Of a stretch of 64,000 nucleotides of DNA, positions 16,426 to 25,118 are shown piece after piece. A program made the translations under genes and the position numbers. The stretch's first letter is position 1; each line of letters begins with the position of its first letter. The notes below the pieces were generated by a model, which saw only the letters and a list, made by a program, of their open reading frames with translations, was not told where the DNA came from and ran no database searches. Source of the DNA: Nonomuraea guangzhouensis. Lineage in GTDB: Bacteria > Actinomycetota > Actinomycetes > Streptosporangiales > Streptosporangiaceae. Location: positions 248,001-312,000 of the forward strand of contig NZ_JAHKRM010000004.1 in assembly GCF_019396345.1 (NCBI RefSeq), written 5' to 3'.

Positions 16426-16989
16426 TCAGTTCATCCCCTCGGCCATGTGGTCGACGAATCCGTAGTCGAGCGCCTCCTGCGCGGTGAACCAGCGGTCGCG
16501 GTCGGAGTCGGCCTGGATCTGCTCCAGCGGCCGGCCGGTGTGCTGGGCGGTGATCTCGGCCAGCCTGCGCTTGGTGTAGAGCAGATTCTCCGCCTGGATC
16601 TGGATCTCGCTGGCCGAGCCGCCGATGCCGCCGAGCGGCTGGTGCATGACGATCCGCGCGTTGGGCAGCGCATAGCGCTTGCCGGGGGTGCCCGCGCACA
16701 GCAGCAGTTGCCCCATGGAGGCGGCGAAGCCCATCGCCACCGTCGCCACGTCGCACGGGACGAACTGCATCATGTCGTACAGAGCCATCCCCGCGGTCAC
16801 CGACCCGCCGGGCGAATTGATGTAAAGCGTTATGTCCCGGTGCGGATCCTCGGCCGCCAGCAAAAGCAGCTCACCGCACAACCGATTGCATATCTCGTCG
16901 TCGACCTCCTGGCCGAGAACAAGTATGCGCTCCTTCAACAGCCGCTGGCTGAGCTGGTCAGGCCAGGAGGTGCGCAGGGTCTCCGTCAT
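16426..16989 (-). CDS. ATP-dependent Clp protease proteolytic subunit (first of a pair)
   Basis: ClpP subunit, 187 aa, with triad Ser91 (GFAASMGQ), His116 (MHQPLGG) and Asp165 (DSDRDRW) at the canonical 25 and 49 residue spacings. [17 protein letters not shown] is the conserved substrate-binding strand. The N-terminus is short, with little propeptide. First gene of the operon; its 137-bp upstream region, shared with the histidine kinase gene, carries TTCGCT/AGCGAA inverted elements and a GCGCATTYC direct repeat that might bind a Clp-gene regulator, but I do not see a full ClgR or PopR box. Confidence 0.92.
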   Translation of the reverse strand: MTETLRTSWPDQLSQRLLKERILVLGQEVDDEICNRLCGELLLLAAEDPHRDITLYINSPGGSVTAGMALYDMMQFVPCDVATVAMGFAASMGQLLLCAGTPGKRYALPNARIVMHQPLGGIGGSASEIQIQAENLLYTKRRLAEITAQHTGRPLEQIQADSDRDRWFTAQEALDYGFVDHMAEGMN

Positions 16990-17126
16990 GGAATCGCCTT
17001 TCTCTCGAGCTATTCACCGACGCTAGACCCGGGCCGCACGAATTCCAGCTCCTTTTCGCTGGGGGCGCATTTCTCTAAAAGCGCATTCCACCGAGAGCGA
17101 ATAACCGTCGACATACAATCACGAAT

Positions 17127-18446
17127 GTGAGATGGAACCTGCCCCGCCGATGGGCATGCCTGATCCTCGGCGGCGCGCTGCTGATGCCGTACATGATGAC
17201 CGGGGTTCTGACATCGGGCCTGCTCCAGGGCCAGTCGGCCGATTTCTTGCTGCCCCTTCAGCTCGGGGTGTTCGTGGCGGTGCTGCCGGTGGTGGCGGTG
17301 ACCGGGCTGTTCCTGCCGGTACGGGCGCTGGAGGTGAACGCCGCCCAGGGGCTGCTCGGCGCGCGCGTGGAGACTCCCCCCAGGCAGGCGCGCCGGTCAT
17401 GGCAGGAACGGTGGCGCACGGCCGCCTGGTACACCCTCCACCTGGGCATCGGCGGCCTGGTGAGCGGGTGCACGCTGGCCGGGATTCCGTTCACGGTCTT
17501 CACGTTCGCGGTGCCGTTCGTCGGCGGGCCCGAGCGCATGCTGGGGATCGCGGTCGAACCGGGCTGGGCGGCGCTGCGCTGGCCGTTGATCGGGCTGGGC
17601 GTGCTGGGGGCGGTGGTGCTGTTCGCGGCCGGCGCGGGCGCGCTGCTGGCCCGGCTCGCCCCCGTGCTGCTCGGCCCCACCCCCGGCGAACGACTGACCG
17701 CGGCCGAGCGTCACGCCCGTACGCTGGCCGAGCGCAACCGGCTGGCCCGCGAGCTGCACGACTCCGTCGGCCACGCGCTGAGCGTCGTCACCCTGCAGGC
17801 CGCCGCGGCCGGGCGGGTGCTCGACCGCGACCCCGAGACGGCCAGGACCGCTCTGGCGGCCATCGAGCAGTCGGCCCGCGCCGCCCTCGACGACCTCGAC
17901 CACGTCCTCGGCGTCCTGCGCGACGGCGACCCGCCCCCTGAGGCCGGCCCGCCGCAGGCGACGCTGGCCGATCTCGGCGACCTGGCCGCCGCCTCGGGCG
18001 CCGAGGTGCGGCGCGAGGTGGGCGACCTGACCGGCGTGCCCGCCGTGGTCTCCAGGGAGGCCTACCGGATCGTGCAGGAGGCACTGACCAATGCGCTCAA
18101 ACACGGTCAGGGGCCGGTACGGCTGGCCGTCGCCGTACAGGACGACGACCTGAGACTGGAGATCACCAACGAGACCGGCACGAACGGCCCACAGCCGAGC
18201 ACCCGGTCGGACGCACCGCCCAGCCGATCGGACGCACGGGACAACCGGCCGAGCCCGGGGCCGGGCGATCCGATGGACGCGGGACCGGGCGACTCGATGG
18301 ACGCGGGGCCGAGCGACCGGGTAGGCGGAAGGGGAGTGACCGGTATGCGGGAGCGCGTTCGCCTGCTCCGCGGCGAGCTGGAGGCGGGCCCGGTGGAGGA
18401 CGGCTGGCGCGTGTCCGTCCGGCTGCCTCTCCGGTCGGTCCCATGA
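17127..18446 (+). CDS. NarL-type sensor histidine kinase with expanded ATP lid
   Basis: About 439 aa. Four or more membrane segments fill the first 180 residues, then a HisKA_3 dimer domain with phospho-acceptor His211 in RELHDSVGHALS, and a HATPase_c with EALTNALKHG (N box) and GGRGVTGMRERV (G box). Between them, residues about 352-398, lies an unusual Pro/Ser/Asp-rich insertion including repeated GDPMDAGPGDSMDAGP units; normally only 10-15 residues separate these boxes. The GTG sits 7 nt after TACAAT, so the mRNA is probably leaderless. Partner of the response regulator downstream. Confidence 0.92.
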   Translation: MRWNLPRRWACLILGGALLMPYMMTGVLTSGLLQGQSADFLLPLQLGVFVAVLPVVAVTGLFLPVRALEVNAAQGLLGARVETPPRQARRSWQERWRTAAWYTLHLGIGGLVSGCTLAGIPFTVFTFAVPFVGGPERMLGIAVEPGWAALRWPLIGLGVLGAVVLFAAGAGALLARLAPVLLGPTPGERLTAAERHARTLAERNRLARELHDSVGHALSVVTLQAAAAGRVLDRDPETARTALAAIEQSARAALDDLDHVLGVLRDGDPPPEAGPPQATLADLGDLAAASGAEVRREVGDLTGVPAVVSREAYRIVQEALTNALKHGQGPVRLAVAVQDDDLRLEITNETGTNGPQPSTRSDAPPSRSDARDNRPSPGPGDPMDAGPGDSMDAGPSDRVGGRGVTGMRERVRLLRGELEAGPVEDGWRVSVRLPLRSVP

Positions 18447-18600
18447 CAGGCGGCCCCGCGTCAGACGGCCCCGTGACAAGCAGCCCCGCGTCAGGCGGCC
18501 CCGTGGCAAGCGGTGGTCGAGAGTGCCCGGCGTAGCGGTGTCACGGGATCACCGCTCCGGTCGGTCCCATGGCACCGCTACGGTCGATCCCATGACATCC
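18430..18600. repeat. Degenerate direct repeats in the kinase-regulator spacer
   Basis: The sequence around the kinase stop codon (CTCCGGTCGGTCCCATGACA) recurs near 18552 with one mismatch and again near 18575 in diverged form. Between them GGCCCCGYG-type units repeat about every 15-20 bp. The 190-bp spacer therefore looks like a product of local tandem duplication of the 3' end of the kinase gene, separating it from the regulator to which it would usually be coupled. Confidence 0.7.
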
Positions 18601-18638
18601 CCTACGGTCGCTCTCATCACGCTCCCCCGGCCGCGCCC

Positions 18639-19289
18639 ATGACGCTCAAGGTCGTGATCGCCGACGACGAGGCCCTCATCCGGGCCGGTCTGCGCGTCAT
18701 CATCGACGCCGAGCCGGGGCTGAGCGTGGTCGGTGAGGCCGCCGACGGCGCCGAGGTGGTGCCCGTGGTGCGCCGGGAGCGGCCCGATGTGGTGCTGATG
18801 GACGTACGCATGCCCGCCGTGGACGGCATCCAGGCCACCCGGCGGCTGGTGGCCATGGACGAGCCGCCCAAGGTGCTGGTGGTCACCACGTTCGAGAACG
18901 ACGACTACGTCTACGAGGCGCTGCGGGCGGGCGCCAGCGGGTTCCTGCTCAAGCGGACCCGGCCCGACGAGCTGGTCCACGCGATCAAGCTGGTGGCGGC
19001 CGGGGAGTCGCTGCTGTTCCCGGCGGCGATCCGGACGCTGGCCGGGCGCAGGTCGCCCGATTCCCCGCTCTCGGAGATGCCCGGCATCGGCCGGCTGACG
19101 GGCCGTGAGGGCGACGTGCTGCGGCTGATGACCAGGGGGCTGTCCAACGGCGAGATCGCCGCCGAACTGGTCGTCAGCCAGGAGACCGTCAAGACGCACG
19201 TCGGCAACGTGCTGACCAAGCTGGGCGCGCGCGACCGCACCCAGGCCGTGATCGCCGCCTACGAGTCGGGCTTCGTCTCACCCCGCTGA
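18639..19289 (+). CDS. NarL/LuxR-type response regulator
   Basis: About 216 aa. Receiver domain with acidic pocket (IADDEALIRAGL), phospho-acceptor Asp55 in VVLMDVRMPAVDG, switch Thr (VVTTFENDDYVYEAL) and Lys (FLLKRTRPDEL). The C-terminal LuxR HTH reads LTGREGDVLRLMTRGLSNGEIAAELVVSQETVKTHVGNVLTKLGARDRTQAV. ATG 18639 begins right at the receiver domain. Pairs with the sensor kinase just upstream. Its last 31 bp overlap the 3' end of the convergent DUF2268 gene. Targets are unknown. Confidence 0.92.
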   Translation: MTLKVVIADDEALIRAGLRVIIDAEPGLSVVGEAADGAEVVPVVRRERPDVVLMDVRMPAVDGIQATRRLVAMDEPPKVLVVTTFENDDYVYEALRAGASGFLLKRTRPDELVHAIKLVAAGESLLFPAAIRTLAGRRSPDSPLSEMPGIGRLTGREGDVLRLMTRGLSNGEIAAELVVSQETVKTHVGNVLTKLGARDRTQAVIAAYESGFVSPR

Positions 19290-20125
19290 TGCACGACGAT
19301 CTGCGACACCGGCAACGTCGTGCTCTCGGCGACCGTCATGCCGGTGGCGGCCAGGTGCTCGTCCACCAGCCGCAACCCCACCGCATATCCCGCCATGTCG
19401 GGAATGCCGCGAGGCTCCTGCCCGTACCGCGCCACCGTGCTGTCCCCCAGCACGTACGCGGACGTGAGGTGCATGCCCTCCAGATCGAAGTCCGCCATGA
19501 TCTTCGCGTGGGCCCGGTCCAGCTCCGCACCGGTGACCATCGACGACCACGGCCCCATGGCCCCGACCCCCGACAGCTCCCGTACGAACGCCTCCGCCAG
19601 CCCCTCGGAGACCACGTGCTCCCCCACGGTTGGACGCCACGGCACGTTGGTGTAGCGCGCCTGGTGGTGGAACTCGTGGACGGCGCAGTGCGCGATCCTG
19701 CCGATCGTCTCCTCCGTCGGCCAGCCCAGCAGGTACAGCAGGCCGGGCGAACCTCCCATCCCGTAGTAGCCGCCCGTGACCTTCATCAGATGCTCGTCGT
19801 CGGGATTCCCCAGCACGAACACCACCTGCAGCGAGTCGGGCAGCTTGAGGCCGGCCAGCCGGTCGGCGGCCCGGTACAGCTCCCGCTCGACCTGCCCCAG
19901 CACGTCCGCCTCGATCATGGCGCGGATCGCGGGCAGGTAACGCGGATCCTCGGCGTCCACCCGGAAACCGGGCCCCTGATGGTGGATGTCGACGATGTCG
20001 CCCGGCATCGGGATGGCCGGGCGGATGGGCGCGAGCAGCTCGCGCAGCAGATCGGGACGCCGCTCCAACGGCTGCTCCAGCAGCTCGGCCATGGCCGTGA
20101 GCGTGTCGTGAACGATGAACTCCAT
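19259..20125 (-). CDS. DUF2268 putative zinc metalloprotease
   Basis: About 288 aa, cytosolic. The zinc motif HEFHHQARY is followed about 20 residues later by a Glu in VVSEGLAEAFV, the gluzincin-like arrangement of DUF2268 proteins. LYLLGWPTEETIGRIAHCAVHEF and the C-terminal AYVLGDSTVARYG are also family features. The ATG is preferred over longer starts; TAGCGT lies 8 nt upstream, slightly beyond the spacing seen at other leaderless genes here. It converges on the response regulator gene and overlaps it by 31 bp. Substrate unknown. Confidence 0.85.
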   Translation of the reverse strand: MEFIVHDTLTAMAELLEQPLERRPDLLRELLAPIRPAIPMPGDIVDIHHQGPGFRVDAEDPRYLPAIRAMIEADVLGQVERELYRAADRLAGLKLPDSLQVVFVLGNPDDEHLMKVTGGYYGMGGSPGLLYLLGWPTEETIGRIAHCAVHEFHHQARYTNVPWRPTVGEHVVSEGLAEAFVRELSGVGAMGPWSSMVTGAELDRAHAKIMADFDLEGMHLTSAYVLGDSTVARYGQEPRGIPDMAGYAVGLRLVDEHLAATGMTVAESTTLPVSQIVVHQRGETKPDS

Positions 20126-20181
20126 GTCCCCGGACGCTAGAACCTCACGCGACGTGAGACTCAAGCCGAAAAACGGAGAAA

Positions 20182-20943
20182 TCAGAGCGGTGAGCCGTCT
20201 CCCGAGTCCTCACCGGGCGACGGCCCCGGCGTGAGCTGCCCGCTCCTGCTCGGCGACGGCGTCTGGCTGGGCGAGGGCTGCTGCGGCTCCGGCGTGGCCG
20301 GCGTCGGGGGCGCGGTCGGCTGGAAGTTCGTCGGCGGCAGCGGCCTGGGCAGCGGCTCGTCGTCCTCCCTGCCCATGATCAGCAGCAGCGCGATCACCGT
20401 ACCGAGCAGCAACAGCACGGCCAGCGCCATGGCGGCCAGCAGCACCCGGCGGCGCGTCTCCGTGAGCGGCCGGCGCCCGGTCGGCGCGCCCGGCAGGGCG
20501 GGCGCGCGGTCGGTCAGCCAGTACGGCACGAAGTCCGGGCCGTGCGCCTGCCCGATGAACGTGCCCCCGACCATCACCGGCTCCAGGAACCACTCGGCCC
20601 CCGGCCGGCCCGGCACGTACGGCACGGCCACCCAGGGCGCCGTGCCGGTCTCCATCGACAGCACCTCCGGCACGCCGTCCAGCACCGCGGCGCGCGTCTT
20701 GGCGGCCCGGCCGAGCCAGCCGCGCGCGGGCGCGGCCTCGCGCACCGCCGTCACGAACCGTTCGCGGGCGGCGGCGTCGAAGGCGGCGCCGCGGGTCAGG
20801 AGGGCGAGCGAGACGGCGCGACCGTCCGGCCCCTGGCCGAGGTAGACGAAACCGGCCGGCGCGGAGTGCAGGCGGGCCTGCACCACGAACGGCCCCAGCT
20901 TGGGCGGATCTCCGTACTGCAGCGGACTGGCCACGTTTGCCAT
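20182..20943 (-). CDS. Single-pass membrane protein with degenerate kinase-lobe-like N-terminus
   Basis: About 253 aa. Residues 10-110 resemble the N-lobe of actinobacterial Ser/Thr kinases (LGPFVVQARLHSAPAGFVYLGQGPDGRAVSLALL), but the glycine loop is eroded and there is no HRD, DFG or APE motif, so it cannot be an active kinase. A transmembrane helix (about 177-195, LLAAMALAVLLLLGTVIAL) and an acidic, Pro/Ser/Gln-rich tail follow. Short homologues are found near MoxR or kinase genes in related genomes as far as I recall. It is divergent from moxR; a scaffold role is speculation. Confidence 0.65.
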   Translation of the reverse strand: MANVASPLQYGDPPKLGPFVVQARLHSAPAGFVYLGQGPDGRAVSLALLTRGAAFDAAARERFVTAVREAAPARGWLGRAAKTRAAVLDGVPEVLSMETGTAPWVAVPYVPGRPGAEWFLEPVMVGGTFIGQAHGPDFVPYWLTDRAPALPGAPTGRRPLTETRRRVLLAAMALAVLLLLGTVIALLLIMGREDDEPLPRPLPPTNFQPTAPPTPATPEPQQPSPSQTPSPSRSGQLTPGPSPGEDSGDGSPL

Positions 20944-20997
20944 GAAAGCACAGACCGGCACCGTGCACGTTTGCGGGACGTTTGGTGGAATGGCGTC

Positions 20998-21999
20998 ATG
21001 AGCGTCGCCGAAGATGTGCCAGACGAAACCGATGCGGCCGTGCTGCGTCAGACCCTTGACGAGGTCCGGCGGGTCATCGTGGGCCAGGATCACATGGTCG
21101 AGAGGTTGGTCGTCGCCCTGCTGGCCCGTGGTCACTGCCTGCTGGAAGGAGTGCCAGGCGTCGCCAAGACCCTCGCCGCCGCCACCTTGGCCACCGTGGT
21201 GGGCGGCACGTTCGCCCGGATCCAGTTCACGCCCGACCTGGTGCCGAGCGACATCGTCGGCACCCGGGTCTTCCATCCGTCCAATGAGAAGTTCGACGTC
21301 GAGCTGGGGCCGGTGTTCGTCAACTTCCTGCTCGCCGACGAGATCAACCGCGCCCCCGCCAAGGTCCAGTCGGCGCTGCTGGAGGTGATGGCCGAACGCC
21401 AGGTCACCCTGGCCGGGGTCACGCACCCACTGCCCAAGCCGTTCATCGTGCTGGCCACCCAGAACCCGATCGAGTCCGAAGGCGTCTATCCGCTGCCCGA
21501 GGTGCAGCGCGACCGGTTCCTGTTCCGCGTGCGGGTCCCGCACCCCAGCGCCCACGAGGAGCTGGAGATCCTGCACCGCATGAGCGTCACCCCGCCGGCG
21601 CCCGACCGCGTGCTGGACCCCGACCGGCTGATGGCGCTGCAGGAGGCGGCCGAGCAGGTCTCGGTCCACCAGCTCGTCGCCGACTATGTCGTACGGCTGG
21701 TCATGTCCACCCGCTCGCCCGCCGAGTACGGGCTCGGCGAGCTGGCCGACACCATCGAGGTCGGCGTCAGCCCGCGCGCCACGCTCGGCCTGGTCGCCGC
21801 CGGACGCGCCCTGGCCCTGCTGCGCGGGCGCGACTACCTGCTGCCCGACGACGTACGCGACGTGGCCGTCGACGTGATGGCGCACCGGCTGATGCTCACC
21901 TTCGACGCGCTGGCCGACGGCGTCGATCCCGAACAGGTCGTCAGGCAGATCCTGCACGCCGTACCACCGCCCCTCGTCGTCTGGAACCAGAACCGATGA
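20998..21999 (+). CDS. MoxR-family AAA+ ATPase
   Basis: About 333 aa. Walker A GVPGVAKT, Walker B LLADEINRAPAKVQSALLEVMAE, sensor 1 ATQNPIE and the C-terminal lid (AAA_lid_2) are complete. MoxR ATPases act as chaperones, usually helping VWA-domain partners mature or insert metals. The gene is followed within 8 bp by a DUF58 gene and then by a VWA membrane protein, the standard MoxR-DUF58-VWA set. ATG 20998 gives the normal N-terminal length. Confidence 0.93.
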   Translation: MSVAEDVPDETDAAVLRQTLDEVRRVIVGQDHMVERLVVALLARGHCLLEGVPGVAKTLAAATLATVVGGTFARIQFTPDLVPSDIVGTRVFHPSNEKFDVELGPVFVNFLLADEINRAPAKVQSALLEVMAERQVTLAGVTHPLPKPFIVLATQNPIESEGVYPLPEVQRDRFLFRVRVPHPSAHEELEILHRMSVTPPAPDRVLDPDRLMALQEAAEQVSVHQLVADYVVRLVMSTRSPAEYGLGELADTIEVGVSPRATLGLVAAGRALALLRGRDYLLPDDVRDVAVDVMAHRLMLTFDALADGVDPEQVVRQILHAVPPPLVVWNQNR

Positions 22000-22006
22000 G
22001 CGGCCG

Positions 22007-22942
22007 GTGAACACAGCCGAGCAGGCGCTGCGGCGCCTGGAGCTGACGGTGACCCGGCGGCTCGACGGGCTGCTGCACGGCGCCCACCTGGGGCTGCTGC
22101 CGGGGACGGGCAGCGAGGCCGGCGACAGCCGCGTCTACGTGCCCGGCGAGGACGACGTGCGGCGGATGGACTGGGCGGTCACCGCCCGCACGACCGTGCC
22201 GCACGTCCGCGACCTGATCGCGGACCGGGAGCTGGAGACGTGGGCGCTGGCCGACCTGTCGCCCAGCATGGACTTCGGCACCGCCGACACCGACAAGCGC
22301 GACCTGGTGGTGGCCGCGGTCGGGGCGATCGGGTTCCTGTCCAGCCGGATGGGCGACCGGTTCGGGGCGCTGGTGCTGCACGACGAGTTCGTGCACCGGA
22401 TGCCGGCCCGCACCGGGCGGCCCGCGCTGTACGGGCTGCTGCACTCGCTCATGGACGCGCCGCGCGGGCAGGCCGTCCCCGACGCGCCCGACCTGGCGGA
22501 GGGCATCGACGTGCTGGCCGCCACCCGCAGGCGGCGCGGCATGCGGCTGATCGTGTCGGACTTCCTCGACGCCCGGCCCGAGCTCGACCCCGAGGCCGAG
22601 CGGGCGTGGGAACGGCCGATCAGGCGGCTGTCGGCCCGCCACCAGGTGCTGGCGGTGGAGGTCATCGACCCGCGCGAGCTCGAACTGCCCGATGTGGGCC
22701 GGGTCGCGTTCGCCGACCCCGAGAGCGGGCACGTACGCGAAGTGCACCTTTCCCCCAAAGTACGCCGAGACTACGCAGAAGCGGCGGCGCTGCAACGCGA
22801 AGGCACCAAGGCCGCGCTGCGCCGCGCCGGAGTGGCGCACCTGGTGCTGCGGACCGACCGGGACTGGGTGTTCGACGTGGCGCAGTTCGTCCTGCGTCAA
22901 CGGCGCATGGCCCACCTGGCCCATCGGAGGGCACGTGCGTAG
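22007..22942 (+). CDS. DUF58 domain protein
   Basis: About 311 aa. The DUF58 signature is clear: GLLPGTGSEAGDSRVYVPGEDDVRRMDWAVTARTTVPHVRDLIADRELETWALADLSPSMDFG, where DLSPSMDFG is the MIDAS-like (DxSxS) motif of a VWA fold. It probably works with the MoxR ATPase upstream. The GTG start follows a 7-bp gap, so translation is likely coupled. Function in the family is poorly defined; envelope stress or cell-wall roles have been suggested. Confidence 0.9.
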   Translation: MNTAEQALRRLELTVTRRLDGLLHGAHLGLLPGTGSEAGDSRVYVPGEDDVRRMDWAVTARTTVPHVRDLIADRELETWALADLSPSMDFGTADTDKRDLVVAAVGAIGFLSSRMGDRFGALVLHDEFVHRMPARTGRPALYGLLHSLMDAPRGQAVPDAPDLAEGIDVLAATRRRRGMRLIVSDFLDARPELDPEAERAWERPIRRLSARHQVLAVEVIDPRELELPDVGRVAFADPESGHVREVHLSPKVRRDYAEAAALQREGTKAALRRAGVAHLVLRTDRDWVFDVAQFVLRQRRMAHLAHRRARA

Positions 22943-22996
22943 TCAGGGAGTAATCGAACCGGGCGACAATGGTGCTATGCCGATGAAGGAGGCATG

Positions 22997-23944
22997 GTGA
23001 CCTTTCTGTCGCCGGCGTGGTTGTGGTTGTTCGCGGTGGTGGCGCTGGTCGTGGTCGGCTACGTGGCGGCGCAGTTCGCCAGGCGCCGCTACACCGTGCG
23101 CTTCACCAACCTCGCGCTGCTCGACCTGGTCGCGCCCGCCGGCCCCGGCTGGCGGCGGCACGTGGCGCCGCTGCTGTTCCTGGCCATGATGTCGCTCCTG
23201 GTCATCGGCGCGGCCAAACCGGCCGACCAGGTGAAGGTGCCGCGCGACCGCGCCACGATCATGATCGCGCTGGACGTGTCGCTGTCGATGGACGCCGACG
23301 ACGTCCAGCCCAACAGGATCAGCGCCGCCAAGGCCGCCGCCCAGGCGTTCGCCAGGGAGCTGCCCGACAGGTTCAACGTCGGCGTGGTCTCCTTCGCCCG
23401 CTCGGCCAACGTGGTCATCGCCCCCACCACCGACCACCAGGCCGTCGTGACCGCGATCGGCAACCTGTCCACCCGGCCGGGCACCGCGATCGGCGAGGCG
23501 GTCTTCAACTCGCTCGACTCCGTACGCTCCTTCGACCAGCAGGCCGCCACCGACCCGCCGCCGGCCGCGATCGTGCTGCTGTCCGACGGCGACAACACCT
23601 CGGGCAGAGGGGTCAACGAGGCCATCGACGCCGCCCAGCAGGCGCGCGTGCCGGTCTCCACGATCGCGTACGGCACGCAGGAGGGCACGGTCTCCATCGA
23701 CGGCCGGCCGGTGAACGTGCCGGTCAACAAGCAGACCCTCCAGTCGCTGTCCGACGGCACCAGCGGCCGGGCCTACACGGCGGAGTCGGGCAGCGAGCTG
23801 CGTGACGTCTACGAGCAGATCGGCACCTCGCTCGGCTTCAAGCTGGTGGACCAGGAGGTCACCCAGTGGTTCATCGTGGCCGCCATCGTGGCCGGGCTGC
23901 TGGTGGCGGGTGCCGCGGTCCTGTTCGGTGCCCGGATCCCGTAA
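22997..23944 (+). CDS. Membrane VWA-domain (BatA-like) protein
   Basis: About 315 aa. Two N-terminal hydrophobic segments ([38 protein letters not shown]) lead to a VWA domain with an intact MIDAS ([12 protein letters not shown], later [18 protein letters not shown]), and a C-terminal helix ([23 protein letters not shown]). The VWA domain should face outside. GTG 22997 is preferred over ATG 22994 because the AAGGAGG site ends only 1 nt before the ATG. Third gene of the MoxR-DUF58-VWA operon. Confidence 0.92.
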   Translation: MTFLSPAWLWLFAVVALVVVGYVAAQFARRRYTVRFTNLALLDLVAPAGPGWRRHVAPLLFLAMMSLLVIGAAKPADQVKVPRDRATIMIALDVSLSMDADDVQPNRISAAKAAAQAFARELPDRFNVGVVSFARSANVVIAPTTDHQAVVTAIGNLSTRPGTAIGEAVFNSLDSVRSFDQQAATDPPPAAIVLLSDGDNTSGRGVNEAIDAAQQARVPVSTIAYGTQEGTVSIDGRPVNVPVNKQTLQSLSDGTSGRAYTAESGSELRDVYEQIGTSLGFKLVDQEVTQWFIVAAIVAGLLVAGAAVLFGARIP

Positions 23945-23955
23945 CGTTTTGCCAC

Positions 23956-24546
23956 GTGGCCCACTACTTCTCCGAGCAGCCGGGGACCGCGAGCCGGCCG
24001 GGCTCCGTCGACCTGGTGCTGCCCGACCTGCACCTGCGGCTGGAGACCGACCGGGGGGTGTTCTCCCCCGAGCGGGTCGATCTCGGCACCCGCGTGTTGC
24101 TGGAGAGCGTTCCGCCGCCGCCTCAGGAGGGCGACCTGCTCGACCTGGGCTGCGGCTACGGACCGATCGCGCTGACCATGGCCTCCCGGGCACCCGGGGC
24201 GACCGTCTGGGCGGTCGACGTGAACCGGCGCAGCGTGGAGCTCACCGCGCGCAACGCGCAGGGCGCCCGCCTTGACAAAGTAAGGTCGCTGCATATCGAC
24301 GAGGTACCCGAAGACGTGAAATTTCAGGCTATCTGGTCTAATCCCGCAATCCGCATTGGCAAGCCCGCCCTGCACGAGATGCTCACCCGCTGGCTGTCCC
24401 GGCTGACGCCCGACGGCGTCGCCTACCTGGTCGTACAGAAGCACCTCGGCTCCGACTCCCTGCAGCGCTGGCTCGGCGAGCAGGGCTGGCAGGCCACCCG
24501 CGCGGCCTCCCGCGCCGCCTACCGAATCCTGAAGGTAACCCGATGA
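23956..24546 (+). CDS. RsmC-like class I methyltransferase
   Basis: About 196 aa SAM-dependent methyltransferase with an MTS domain. Motif I DLGCGYGPIALTMA, motif II VWAVDVNRRSVELTARNA and the catalytic-loop NPAIRIGK (normally NPPxRxGK) are visible; the Pro-to-Ala change in NPPIR is mild but notable. Related enzymes methylate guanosine in 16S rRNA. The GTG start lies just after the VWA stop, and the gene is coupled to trmH by an ATGA overlap. One short AT-rich stretch near 24280-24360 has lower G/C at third positions than its surroundings. Confidence 0.87.
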   Translation: MAHYFSEQPGTASRPGSVDLVLPDLHLRLETDRGVFSPERVDLGTRVLLESVPPPPQEGDLLDLGCGYGPIALTMASRAPGATVWAVDVNRRSVELTARNAQGARLDKVRSLHIDEVPEDVKFQAIWSNPAIRIGKPALHEMLTRWLSRLTPDGVAYLVVQKHLGSDSLQRWLGEQGWQATRAASRAAYRILKVTR

Positions 24547-25082
24547 GAAGGCAGCTGCGCCCCACCGACGTCAAGCGGCTCAACCGCACCTGGCGCAGAA
24601 ACACCTCGAACCGGCTGTCGCTGATCCTCGAGTCGGTCACCGGCCCGTTCAACGTCGGCTCGATCTTCCGCAGCGCCGCCGCGTTCGGCGTCGAGCAGAT
24701 CTGGCTGGCGGGCAACGCCACCCCGCCGACCAACCCCAAGGCGGGCAAGACCGCGCTCGGCACCGAGCGGCTGGTCACCTGGCACGAGCCGGTGCCCGCC
24801 GTCGACGCCGTGAAGGCCGCCCGCGAGGACGGCTACACCGTGCTGGCCATCGAGCTGACCGCCGAAGCCGTGCCCCTGCACCGGGCCGACCTGGGCCGAG
24901 ACGTGTGCCTGGTGGTCGGCAGCGAGGACCACGGCTGCTCGCCCGCCCTGCTCGACTCCGTCGACGGGGTCTGCTACATCCCGCAGGTGGGGCGGGTCGG
25001 CTCGTTCAACGTCTCGGTGGCCGCCGCCATCGCGCTGGCCGAGGCCCGGCGTCAGGAATGGCAGAATCTCGCTGATTCGTAA
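24543..25082 (+). CDS. TrmH/SpoU-family RNA 2'-O-methyltransferase
   Basis: About 179 aa SPOUT enzyme. The three conserved motifs are present: motif 1 ESVTGPFNVGSIFRSAAAFGV, motif 2 LVVGSEDHGCSPALLD, motif 3 IPQVGRVGSFNVSVAAAIALAEARRQ. This is the trefoil-knot SAM site with the catalytic Arg of NxxxxxR. It probably methylates tRNA (TrmH type, position 18) but a rRNA target cannot be excluded. Translationally coupled with the upstream methyltransferase. Confidence 0.9.
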   Translation: MRRQLRPTDVKRLNRTWRRNTSNRLSLILESVTGPFNVGSIFRSAAAFGVEQIWLAGNATPPTNPKAGKTALGTERLVTWHEPVPAVDAVKAAREDGYTVLAIELTAEAVPLHRADLGRDVCLVVGSEDHGCSPALLDSVDGVCYIPQVGRVGSFNVSVAAAIALAEARRQEWQNLADS

Positions 25083-25118
25083 CCTTATTGTTCATCCACG
25101 GAAGGCATACTTCAGGAC

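Noticed and set aside
15513..16487. Plus-strand frame over the clpP pair preceded by AGGAGG-like sequence
   Set aside because: The site touches the ATG with no spacing, the product is Arg/Pro-rich, and it is antisense to two clear ClpP proteins.
22977..23000. Seven-codon reading frame (MPMKEAW) upstream of the VWA gene
   Set aside because: It merely contains the VWA ribosome site; no sign of leader-peptide function such as a regulatory codon run or hairpins.
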